Shown one piece after another: positions 42,163 through 50,181 of a stretch of DNA of 64,000 nucleotides; within the stretch, counting starts at the first letter, position 1, and each line of letters opens with the position of its first letter. Source of the stretch: an uncultured Acinetobacter sp. (GTDB taxonomy: Bacteria; Pseudomonadota; Gammaproteobacteria; Pseudomonadales; Moraxellaceae); NCBI RefSeq assembly GCF_947626835.1, contig NZ_CANQTS010000002.1, positions 1-64,000 of the forward strand, read 5' to 3'. The notes beneath the pieces are model-generated. The model had not been told where the DNA came from. It ran no database searches and worked only from the letters and a program-made list of their open reading frames with translations. The position numbers and the translations under genes were made by a program.

Positions 42163-43086
42163 ATGTCCCATATTTCTGTATTACTTCACGAAACTGTTGA
42201 TGCCTTGTTGGCAGAGCGCAATACAGGAATTTATGTAGACGGCACTTTTGGTCGTGGCGGTCACACGCGTTTATTGCTGTCTAAACTGGATGCCAATGCC
42301 AAAGTGTATGGTTTTGATAAAGACCCACAGGCTTTAGAAACAGCACGTCAACTTGAGCAAGAAGATTCACGCTTTGAAATTATTCATGCCAGTTTTGCAG
42401 ATTTAAAACAAGAACTTGCTGCGCGTGGTGTAGATTTTGTCGATGGTGTCATGGCGGATTTAGGCGTTTCATCCCCACAATTGGACCAAGCTGAGCGTGG
42501 TTTTAGCTTTATGCACAGTGGTCCGTTGGATATGCGTATGGACAACTCTAAAGGTCCAACGGCTGCTGAGTGGTTAGTGAATATTGAAGAAGAGCAATTG
42601 GCCAATGTGATTTATCAATATGGTGAAGAACGTTATAGCCGCCGTATTGCTAAAGCCATTAAACATGCAGGTTATATTGCAACGACTGGTGAGTTGGCTG
42701 AAATTGTAAAAGTGGCGCATCCCAAATGGGAAAAAAATAAGCACGCAGCGACGCGTACTTTCCAAGCCATTCGTATTGCCATTAATAAAGAATTAGAAGA
42801 TGTAGAGGTATTTTTACCGCAAGCGGTTGAAGTACTAAAGCCAAAAGCGCGTTTAGCCGTGATTAGCTTTCACTCGCTTGAAGATCGTTTAATTAAGCAA
42901 TTTATTCAAAAAGAATCAACCCTGCCTGAAGATCATGGTTGGGGTTTACCTCAGCAACAACAAGATAACCGTCGTTTAAAGAAAGTCGATCGTGTAAAGG
43001 CCAGTGAAGCAGAAGTAAAGGCCAATCCACGTTCACGTAGTGCATGGTTGCGTGTAGCGGAACGTTTAGCAAACAAAGGCGAATAA
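42163..43086 (+). CDS. rsmH: 16S rRNA (cytosine-1402-N4)-methyltransferase RsmH
   Basis: RsmH (MraW) methylates C1402 of 16S rRNA in the decoding centre. The 307-aa protein begins MSHISVLLHETVDAL and has the SAM motif YVDGTFGRGGHTRLLL, MADLGVSSPQLD and the C-terminal SRSAWLRVAERL. Length is normal. It opens the division/cell-wall cluster here; no mraZ precedes it. Its stop overlaps the ftsL start by one base (TAATG). The ATG has AAAGAG upstream. Confidence 0.97.
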   Translation: MSHISVLLHETVDALLAERNTGIYVDGTFGRGGHTRLLLSKLDANAKVYGFDKDPQALETARQLEQEDSRFEIIHASFADLKQELAARGVDFVDGVMADLGVSSPQLDQAERGFSFMHSGPLDMRMDNSKGPTAAEWLVNIEEEQLANVIYQYGEERYSRRIAKAIKHAGYIATTGELAEIVKVAHPKWEKNKHAATRTFQAIRIAINKELEDVEVFLPQAVEVLKPKARLAVISFHSLEDRLIKQFIQKESTLPEDHGWGLPQQQQDNRRLKKVDRVKASEAEVKANPRSRSAWLRVAERLANKGE

Positions 43087-43421
43087 TGAAAAACCAAGAG
43101 CAAACTGTTGATCCAAGTGAGAGCAAACTGCCGCTCAAGCGCAATCTGAGTTATGCGCTTTTGGTAGTTTTCGTCTTTACGAGTGCGATGATGGTGGTGT
43201 TTCAAGTCTTTGAATATCGACACGATTATCGTCAGCTCAGCAGTTTAAACCGCGAAAAAGAAGCTTTAAATGCAGAATGGGGGCGCTTGCTGATTGAGCA
43301 ACAAACCTTTGGGGCAACCGCGCAAATTGGTACGCGTGCGGTCACTCAATTACGCATGTACTCACCTCCGGCAGCACAAACTGTCGTGATTTCTTTACCG
43401 ATGAACCCTGAACAGAAATAA
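43086..43421 (+). CDS. ftsL: Cell division protein FtsL
   Basis: This 111-aa bitopic membrane protein has a short cytoplasmic N-terminus, one helix (about residues 21-42) and a periplasmic leucine-zipper-like coiled coil (YRQLSSLNREKEALNAEWG). It forms the FtsQLB complex that activates FtsWI at the septum. The start is the ATG overlapping the rsmH stop; an in-frame start inside rsmH was rejected. Position between rsmH and ftsI is diagnostic, since FtsL sequence is poorly conserved. Confidence 0.93.
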   Translation: MKNQEQTVDPSESKLPLKRNLSYALLVVFVFTSAMMVVFQVFEYRHDYRQLSSLNREKEALNAEWGRLLIEQQTFGATAQIGTRAVTQLRMYSPPAAQTVVISLPMNPEQK

Positions 43422-43426
43422 TAAGC

Positions 43427-45253
43427 ATGGCCGATTCGCAAAAAAAACCAATACGCAAAAAAAAGCAGTCTATTACCGAAAAAAATACCCTAAGTATAGA
43501 CATGTGGCGCTTTTACTTAATGTGGGGCGTGGTTTTGGCTGTTTTTGTGGTTTTGTTGGGGCGTGCCTTTTATGTACAGATTCTCAATAAAGAGTTTTTG
43601 CAAAATAAAGCCGATGCCAACATGGTGCGTACCGAAACCATTAAACCCATGCGTGGTGTGATTTATGACCGGCATGGCGTACCTCTTGCGATTAGTACCC
43701 CAATTATGAATGTGGTGATTGATCCACAAGATTATTTTAGCAATAAAAAAACCTACGACGACACCATGGCAAAGTTGGCGGTTGACCCGACCAATACCAA
43801 ATTAAAACGTCAATTGCCTGAAAAAAATCTGAATTTAGATGAACTTGCCGATGCTGTGGGTATGGATCGTGCTGAATTACGCAAAAAAGTCTACGCACGT
43901 CCTAGTTCACGTTATGTGGTGCTGAAAAAAGAAGTGCCACCGCCACAAGCGCAAATGATTGTGGAGCGTAATTTCCAAGGCGTCTATACCGAGAAAAATT
44001 ATAAACGTTACTATCCACAGCCACAGCCCAGTGCGCAAATTATTGGTTTAACCAACAGCGAAAGCACGGGGATTGAAGGCTTAGAGATGCAACTGAATAC
44101 GCGCTTAGCTGGTATGGCTGGGGAGCAACGTATTTTGCGTGACAAAAAAGGCAATCGCGTTAAAGATCCAGATATTTTGCGTGAAGTTGAACATGGTGAA
44201 AACATCACCTTAAGTATCGACTCACGTTTGCAATATATTATGTATCGTGAATTAACTGCGGCCGGTATTGCCAATAATGCACGTTCAGCAACCGCAATTG
44301 CAGTCGATGTTAAAACCGGTGAAATTTTAGCCATGAGCAGTTGGCCATCGTATAACCCCAACGACAAAAAAGGCTTAGAAAACAAAGATGCCATGCGTAA
44401 CCGTGGTGCTGTCGATTCATTTGAGCCGGGTTCTACCATGAAGCCTTTAACGGTGGCCATGGCTTTAGAAAGCGGCAAATATAATGTTAATAGTGTAGTC
44501 AATACTGCACCGGGCAATATGCGCGTGGGTAACCATACTATTCGTGATACGCATAATTATGGGGCATTGACCTTAGGTGGCATTATTCAAAAATCATCCA
44601 ACGTGGGTGTGGCTAAATTAGCTTTATCTTTGCCGTATGAAACTTTACCGACCTTTTATAAACGTTTAGGTTTTGGTCAGCGTTCGGCTGTGAAATTCCC
44701 TGGTGAAAGTGCAGGTTTAATCTTGCCACCAAGCAAATGGAATGTGTCAGAAGTGGCCACCATGTCTTATGGTTATGGTTTAAATGCCACAGTGTTACAG
44801 CTCGCTGATGCCTATGCCATGCTTGCCAATAAAGGTAAAAAAATGCCGTTAAGTTTGTACAAACTTGAAGGTTTACCGCAAGGCGAGCAAGTGATTGATG
44901 CCAAAATTGCCGATCAAGTGATGTTAATGATGGAATCTGCCACCCAACCGGGCGGTACAGCAACGCGTGCCACCATTCCAGGTTATCGTGTAGCGGGAAA
45001 AACCGGTACAGCGCATAAATTACGTGCAGACCGTAAAGGCTATTCAACCAATGAATATCGTGCTTTATTTGCTGGTGTTGCACCTGTTAGCGACCCACGT
45101 TTAGCCATGGTGGTTGTGGTTGAAAATCCAAAAGGCAGCTACTACGGTGGTACGGTTTCGGCCCCTGTATTTGCCCGTGTGATGCAAGAATCCTTACGTT
45201 TACTCAACGTTCCTTTAGATAAACCCTTAGAGAGCCACAAGCCCAAGTCATAG
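43427..45253 (+). CDS. ftsI: Peptidoglycan D,D-transpeptidase FtsI (PBP3)
   Basis: This septal transpeptidase cross-links peptidoglycan during division and is a beta-lactam target. The 608-aa protein has a membrane anchor (about residues 27-50), a pedestal domain beginning MRGVIYDRHG, and a transpeptidase domain. Active-site motifs are S336-T-M-K (PGSTMK), S390-S-N and K-T-G in RVAGKTGTAHK. Serine 336 is the number reported for Acinetobacter PBP3. The sequence shows no premature stop or motif change. It sits 5 bp after ftsL in the cluster. Confidence 0.97.
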   Translation: MADSQKKPIRKKKQSITEKNTLSIDMWRFYLMWGVVLAVFVVLLGRAFYVQILNKEFLQNKADANMVRTETIKPMRGVIYDRHGVPLAISTPIMNVVIDPQDYFSNKKTYDDTMAKLAVDPTNTKLKRQLPEKNLNLDELADAVGMDRAELRKKVYARPSSRYVVLKKEVPPPQAQMIVERNFQGVYTEKNYKRYYPQPQPSAQIIGLTNSESTGIEGLEMQLNTRLAGMAGEQRILRDKKGNRVKDPDILREVEHGENITLSIDSRLQYIMYRELTAAGIANNARSATAIAVDVKTGEILAMSSWPSYNPNDKKGLENKDAMRNRGAVDSFEPGSTMKPLTVAMALESGKYNVNSVVNTAPGNMRVGNHTIRDTHNYGALTLGGIIQKSSNVGVAKLALSLPYETLPTFYKRLGFGQRSAVKFPGESAGLILPPSKWNVSEVATMSYGYGLNATVLQLADAYAMLANKGKKMPLSLYKLEGLPQGEQVIDAKIADQVMLMMESATQPGGTATRATIPGYRVAGKTGTAHKLRADRKGYSTNEYRALFAGVAPVSDPRLAMVVVVENPKGSYYGGTVSAPVFARVMQESLRLLNVPLDKPLESHKPKS

Positions 45254-45260
45254 GTGAGCC

Positions 45261-46754
45261 ATGTCAATCACATTTCAACAGCTGTATAGCACAGACCAAA
45301 GCGCTGCTTGGATGACACAATCCTTTCAGGGCTTTCAACTCGATAGTCGCAAAGTACAGCCAGGGCAAATTTTTATTGCCCTGACTAGTTTTTCACAACC
45401 TGAAAAAACTGCCGAATTTGCGCAAAAGGCTTTATCTCAAGGGGCTTTAGCTGTCATTTCTGAGACAGATTTAGAGATTGCACCAAGTGTAGTGGTACCC
45501 AATGTTCGGTATTTAATGGGTCAATGGCAAAAGCAGTATTTAGAAGATAGCCAACCTGTAACACCAGCACGTGTTTTAGCGGTCACAGGCACCAATGGTA
45601 AGACCACCATTTCACGCTTAGTGGCTGAATTGATGATGTTGCAAGGTAAAAAGTGTGCTGTGATGGGCACCACTGGCAATGGAATTTTGCCAAATTTAGA
45701 AGCATCATCGCACACCACCTTAGATGCGTTGCATTTACAAACGGCGCTGCATGATTATGCTGTCCAAGGTGCCCAATTTGCTGCGATTGAAGCCAGTTCG
45801 CACGGCTTAGAACAAGGTCGTTTAAATGGCTCAAACATTGAAATTGCAGCGTATAGCAATTTAAGTCGTGATCATTTGGATTATCACGGTACATTAGATG
45901 CTTATGCCGAAGCTAAAGCACAGTTATTTGCTTTTTCAAGCTTAAAAGTGGCCATCATTAATTTAGATGATGACTATGCAGCTACCATGATAGCGGCTGC
46001 ACAACACAATCCTGCTCAGCCTAAAATTTTAACTTATTCAACAACCCAAGCAGCGGATTATCAAGTCAAAGACATTGCCTATAGTTTAAATGGGGCAAGC
46101 TTTAGCTTAGTGACAAAAGAGGCTGAATATAAAGTCAACAGTCCATTGCTCGGTCACTTTAATATTGAAAATCTTGTGGCAGCACTGATCAGCGTTGAGC
46201 AGGCAGGCTTTGCATTGGCCGATTTAATTGCGACTGCACCGCAACTCAAAGGTGCACCAGGGCGCATGCAAGTGATTCGTGATGATGAGCGTTTATTCGT
46301 GGTGGATTACGCGCATACACCAGATGCTTTAATTCAAGTGTTACAAACTTTAAAACGCCATGTTGCACAAGATCTATGGGCGGTGTTTGGCTGTGGTGGT
46401 GACCGTGATCGTGGCAAGCGTCCATTAATGACTCAAGCGGCATTACAAGGTGCGGATATTGCCTTACTCACTTCAGACAATCCACGCACCGAAGATCCTG
46501 AACAAATTTTTAGTGATATGAAAGCAGGTCTAGATTTTAGCCAGCACTGTGTCCGTGAAATTCATGATCGTCGTGAAGCGATTAAATTTGCAGTTCAACA
46601 TGCTAAAGCCGGCGACATCGTGGTCATTGCAGGCAAAGGGCATGAAAATTATCAAGAAATTAATGGGGTACGTCATTGGTTTGATGACGTTGTCGAGGTG
46701 CAAGCTGCGCTTAATATGCCAAAGCAGGCCGATCGTGCCTACCCAGCACAATAG
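45261..46754 (+). CDS. murE: UDP-N-acetylmuramoyl-tripeptide synthetase MurE (meso-diaminopimelate-adding)
   Basis: This cytoplasmic Mur ligase adds the third residue to UDP-MurNAc-L-Ala-D-Glu. The 497-aa chain has the ATP loop VTGTNGKTTISR (about residues 111-122), the family carbamylated-Lys region and the C-terminal DNPRTEDP signature, which marks meso-diaminopimelate specificity. Its start is 8 bp after ftsI, with AGGTGA. It is followed 9 bp later by murF, in one transcript. Confidence 0.97.
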   Translation: MSITFQQLYSTDQSAAWMTQSFQGFQLDSRKVQPGQIFIALTSFSQPEKTAEFAQKALSQGALAVISETDLEIAPSVVVPNVRYLMGQWQKQYLEDSQPVTPARVLAVTGTNGKTTISRLVAELMMLQGKKCAVMGTTGNGILPNLEASSHTTLDALHLQTALHDYAVQGAQFAAIEASSHGLEQGRLNGSNIEIAAYSNLSRDHLDYHGTLDAYAEAKAQLFAFSSLKVAIINLDDDYAATMIAAAQHNPAQPKILTYSTTQAADYQVKDIAYSLNGASFSLVTKEAEYKVNSPLLGHFNIENLVAALISVEQAGFALADLIATAPQLKGAPGRMQVIRDDERLFVVDYAHTPDALIQVLQTLKRHVAQDLWAVFGCGGDRDRGKRPLMTQAALQGADIALLTSDNPRTEDPEQIFSDMKAGLDFSQHCVREIHDRREAIKFAVQHAKAGDIVVIAGKGHENYQEINGVRHWFDDVVEVQAALNMPKQADRAYPAQ

Positions 46755-46763
46755 GAAAATAAC

Positions 46764-48173
46764 ATGCATACTTCAACCACCAGCACGGCTACTTTACAGC
46801 CTTGGACTGCCGAAGAATTAGCGCTTGCAACACAAGGCCACTGGCATAATAACCAAATGCCACAAGGGACAATTAAACGTATTTTAACCGACTCGCGTCA
46901 TGCCGAAGCAGGGGATGCATTTTTAGCCCTTAAAGGCGAGCGTTTTGATGCGCATGACTTTATTGCTCAAGTGGCTGAAAAAGGCTGTCAAGTTGCCATT
47001 GTGAGTCAGCCTGTAGATATAGACATTTGCCAATTGGTGGTCAGCGATACCCGTTTGGCTTTAGGTGCTTTAGGTGCATACCGTCGTCAGCAAAACCCAC
47101 AGCTCAAAGTCATTGCATTGACAGGCAGTAGCGGTAAAACCACCACCAAAGAAATGCTGGGTAGTATTTTATCGCGTATCGCACCGACTTTAATTACCCG
47201 TGGCAATCTAAACAATGATTTAGGTGTGCCGATGATGTTGCTTGAGCTACGTCCTGAGCATCAATATGCCGTGATGGAATTGGGCGCAAGTCATCAAGGT
47301 GAAATTGATTACACCTCAAATTTAGTACAGCCGCATGTGGCAGGTATTTTAAATATTGGGACAGCGCATTTAGGTGAATTTGGTGGGCGTGAGGGTATTT
47401 GCCGCGCGAAATCAGAAATTTATGCCCATCTTGCCCAAGATGGTACGGCAATTGTGCCAAGTGCTGATGATTTTAGCGAGCAAATCAAAACCGCGGTGTA
47501 CCATCAAAAGGTTTTAAGTTTTGGTCAAGGTGGCGACATTTTTGCAACCCATATTGATTTAAAGCCGCAAGAAACCGTCTTTAGCTTACATAGCCCACAA
47601 GGTTCACGCACAGTGACCTTACCTTTTGCAGGCGAGCATAACGTAGACAATGCTTTAGCTGCGGTGGCCTTTGCTTTAGCACTTGAAATTAGCCTTGATG
47701 ATATTGTGACCGGTTTAGAACAAGCCCAAGGCGCTAAAGGTCGCTTAAACTTTATTCCACATAAACATCATTTATTTATTGATGATACTTACAATGCCAA
47801 TCCCACCTCCATGCGCGCAGCTGCTGAAGTGCTGGCCCAGCAAGAGGGCATTCGGGTGATGGTGATTGGTGATATTGGTGAACTTGGCGCATCTGCGGCC
47901 ATTGAGCATTATAAGCTTGGTCGTGATTTAGTCTCAGTCAAAGGCATTAACTTTGTGGTGGCTGTGGGTGAATTTGCACCTGCCACACAAGAAGGTGCCC
48001 GTAGTACCCAATATGGTAAAAAAATGCAGGCTTTCTTAACTCAAGAACAAGCCTTACCGTTATTAATGAATCTAGTCGAAACACATCAAACGCAATCCAT
48101 GAGTTTCTTGTTTAAAGGTTCTCGTTTTACCCATATGGAAACGTTGATGGCGCAATTGATGGAGAAACTCTAA
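46764..48173 (+). CDS. murF: UDP-N-acetylmuramoyl-tripeptide--D-alanyl-D-alanine ligase MurF
   Basis: MurF adds D-Ala-D-Ala to the UDP-MurNAc tripeptide, completing the cytoplasmic precursor. The 469-aa chain has the ATP loop LTGSSGKTTTKEML, the family segment DDTYNANPTSMRAA and a C-terminal ligase domain with VIGDIGELG. A run of S, T and A opens the protein before the first domain. TAGGAAA precedes the ATG. The stop codon is followed directly by the mraY ATG. Confidence 0.97.
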   Translation: MHTSTTSTATLQPWTAEELALATQGHWHNNQMPQGTIKRILTDSRHAEAGDAFLALKGERFDAHDFIAQVAEKGCQVAIVSQPVDIDICQLVVSDTRLALGALGAYRRQQNPQLKVIALTGSSGKTTTKEMLGSILSRIAPTLITRGNLNNDLGVPMMLLELRPEHQYAVMELGASHQGEIDYTSNLVQPHVAGILNIGTAHLGEFGGREGICRAKSEIYAHLAQDGTAIVPSADDFSEQIKTAVYHQKVLSFGQGGDIFATHIDLKPQETVFSLHSPQGSRTVTLPFAGEHNVDNALAAVAFALALEISLDDIVTGLEQAQGAKGRLNFIPHKHHLFIDDTYNANPTSMRAAAEVLAQQEGIRVMVIGDIGELGASAAIEHYKLGRDLVSVKGINFVVAVGEFAPATQEGARSTQYGKKMQAFLTQEQALPLLMNLVETHQTQSMSFLFKGSRFTHMETLMAQLMEKL

Positions 48174-49292
48174 ATGCTACTTTGGTTGTTTGAGCACTTA
48201 GCGAGTTATCATGACTCGTTTGGTGTGGTGCGTTATTTAACGCTACGTGCTTTGCTCAGTGTGTTAACCGCACTTGGGATTGGCTTGGCGCTTGGTCCTT
48301 ACATGATTCGTAAGTTACAAGCCTTAAAATACGGTCAAGCGGTGAGTAGCTTTGCACCAGAAGGGCATGCGAAAAAAATGGGCACGCCAACCATGGGTGG
48401 CTTACTGATTTTACTCTCGATTGGCGTATCCACGTTACTTTGGGCCGATTTAAGTAACCCTTATGTGTGGATTGTCTTGGCGGTAATGGTGATTTTTGGT
48501 GCTGTAGGCTGGGCGGATGATTGGATTAAAATCCGTTATAAAGATAATGCCGGTTTACCTGCACGTAAGAAATTCTTTTGGACATCAGTGGGTTCAATTG
48601 GTGCAGGTATTGCCCTGTATTACATCGCAACCTTGCAACCAACTGCGGCGCAAACCGCTTCAATGCTTGATGTATTAATCCCGTTTTTTAAAGATATTTC
48701 CATTCCACTGTCGATTATTCCTTTAGGCATTGGCTTTATTATCTTTACTTATTTGGTGATTAATGGGGCATCCAATGCAGTGAACCTAACCGACGGTTTA
48801 GATGGCTTAGCGATTATGCCGATTGTGTTGGTTGCCGCAGGTTTAGGTGTATTTGCTTATTTGGCAGGTGATATCCGCTTTGCTAACTATTTACATATTC
48901 CGTATGTCAAATATTCATCAGAATTGGTGGTGATTTGTGCTGCCATGATTGGCGCAGGCTTAGCCTTTCTTTGGTATAACGCACACCCTGCACAAGTGTT
49001 TATGGGTGATGTGGGCGCATTATCATTGGGTGCCATGCTTGGTACTATTGCTGTCATGGTTCGTCAAGAAATCGTATTTGCCATTATGGGCGGTGTATTT
49101 GTGGTCGAAGCCATTTCAGTATTTTTACAAATTGGCTCGCTACGTATGCGTAACAAACGCGTCTTTTTGATGGCACCTTTACATCATCATTACGAGAAAA
49201 AAGGCTGGCGTGAAACCCAAGTGGTGATTCGTTTTTGGATTATTACAATTATGCTGGTAGTTTTAGGCTTAATGACCTTAAAATTACGTTAA
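48174..49292 (+). CDS. mraY: Phospho-N-acetylmuramoyl-pentapeptide-transferase MraY
   Basis: MraY transfers phospho-MurNAc-pentapeptide to undecaprenyl phosphate to make lipid I. The 372-aa integral membrane enzyme has ten helices and conserved loops VGWADDWIK (magnesium-binding Asp pair), [10 protein letters not shown] and [11 protein letters not shown], then [11 protein letters not shown] at the cytoplasmic side. It begins with no gap after murF. A terminator follows, so this part of the dcw cluster ends here; murD, ftsW, murG, murC, ftsQ, ftsA and ftsZ are not in the window. Confidence 0.97.
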   Translation: MLLWLFEHLASYHDSFGVVRYLTLRALLSVLTALGIGLALGPYMIRKLQALKYGQAVSSFAPEGHAKKMGTPTMGGLLILLSIGVSTLLWADLSNPYVWIVLAVMVIFGAVGWADDWIKIRYKDNAGLPARKKFFWTSVGSIGAGIALYYIATLQPTAAQTASMLDVLIPFFKDISIPLSIIPLGIGFIIFTYLVINGASNAVNLTDGLDGLAIMPIVLVAAGLGVFAYLAGDIRFANYLHIPYVKYSSELVVICAAMIGAGLAFLWYNAHPAQVFMGDVGALSLGAMLGTIAVMVRQEIVFAIMGGVFVVEAISVFLQIGSLRMRNKRVFLMAPLHHHYEKKGWRETQVVIRFWIITIMLVVLGLMTLKLR

Positions 49293-49310
49293 GCAAATCG
49301 TAAAAAAGGA

Positions 49311-49333
49311 AGTCGGCATTTGCCGGCTTTTTT
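49311..49333 (+). terminator. Terminator after mraY
   Basis: The stem AGTCGGC / GCCGGCT (one G-T pair) with loop ATTT is followed by six T. It ends the rsmH-mraY transcript. Confidence 0.88.
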
Positions 49334-49349
49334 GTTTTTGGAGAAAATG

Positions 49350-50153
49350 ATGAATCTACTCATGTGCCCTGTATGTCGGGAAAAATTGAGTCTTACAGAA
49401 AAAACATGGCACTGCGTAAATCGTCACAGTTATGATTTGGCTAAACAAGGCTATGTCAATTTACATGTGGTACAACACAAACACAGTAAAAATCCAGGTG
49501 ATACGCCCGAGTCTGTACAAGCACGCCGTGCTTTTTTAAGTGCAGGGCATTACGCGCCATTACAACAAGCAGTGGTTCAAAAGATTGCTGACTTACGTAT
49601 CGAAAACTTACTCGATATTGGCTGTGGTGAGGGCTATTACACCAATGCTATGCAAGCTGAAGTTTTGCAATGTATGGGTGTGGATATTGCCAAAAATGCA
49701 GTACAAGTGGCAGCAAAACTCAATAAGGACATTACTTGGGTGGTGGGTACAGGCGCAACTTTACCTGTACTGGATGCTTCGATTGACTTATGCACCAGTT
49801 TGTTTAGCCCGATTCCAAAGCAAGAAATCTTAAGAGTGCTTAAAGACAATGGCTATTTAATGGTGGTCACTCCAGCCGAGCAACATTTATATGCCATGCG
49901 TGAAGCGTTGTTTGAAGAAGTAAAAGCGCATGATTCAGCCAAGTTTGTAGAACAGCTTCAAGATGACTTTGATTTGGTTGAAGACATCGTGATTGATGCA
50001 CCTATGCAACTCTCACAAAGTGATTTAAAAAATTTAATTGCCATGACGCCTTATGCCTATAAAGCCAAACCTGAACGTCGAGCAGCTTTAGAAGCACATG
50101 AAACATTTGATTTAGCTGCACAATTTCAAATTTATCTGTTTAAAAAGAAATAA
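49350..50153 (+). CDS. rlmA: 23S rRNA (guanine-N1)-methyltransferase RlmA type
   Basis: This 267-aa protein has an N-terminal zinc-binding domain (LLMCPVCREKL...WHCVNRHSYD, ligands C, C, C, H) followed by a class I methyltransferase domain with motif I LLDIGCGEGYYT. This order is characteristic of RlmA(I)/RlmA(II), which methylate G745 or G748 of 23S rRNA; G745 is expected in Gram-negatives. KQGYVNLHVVQHK and the GDTPESVQARRAFL stretch are family hallmarks. The second of two adjacent ATGs was preferred for its spacing from GGAG. It has a terminator before and after, so it is transcribed alone. Confidence 0.93.
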   Translation: MNLLMCPVCREKLSLTEKTWHCVNRHSYDLAKQGYVNLHVVQHKHSKNPGDTPESVQARRAFLSAGHYAPLQQAVVQKIADLRIENLLDIGCGEGYYTNAMQAEVLQCMGVDIAKNAVQVAAKLNKDITWVVGTGATLPVLDASIDLCTSLFSPIPKQEILRVLKDNGYLMVVTPAEQHLYAMREALFEEVKAHDSAKFVEQLQDDFDLVEDIVIDAPMQLSQSDLKNLIAMTPYAYKAKPERRAALEAHETFDLAAQFQIYLFKKK

Positions 50154-50181
50154 AAACAGCCCGCAACTGCGGGCTGTTTTT
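50152..50181. terminator. Bidirectional terminator between rlmA and mrcA
   Basis: A 14-bp perfect stem AAAAACAGCCCGCA / TGCGGGCTGTTTTT around AC, usable from both strands of these convergent genes. In vivo the loop must be wider than two bases. Confidence 0.93.
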
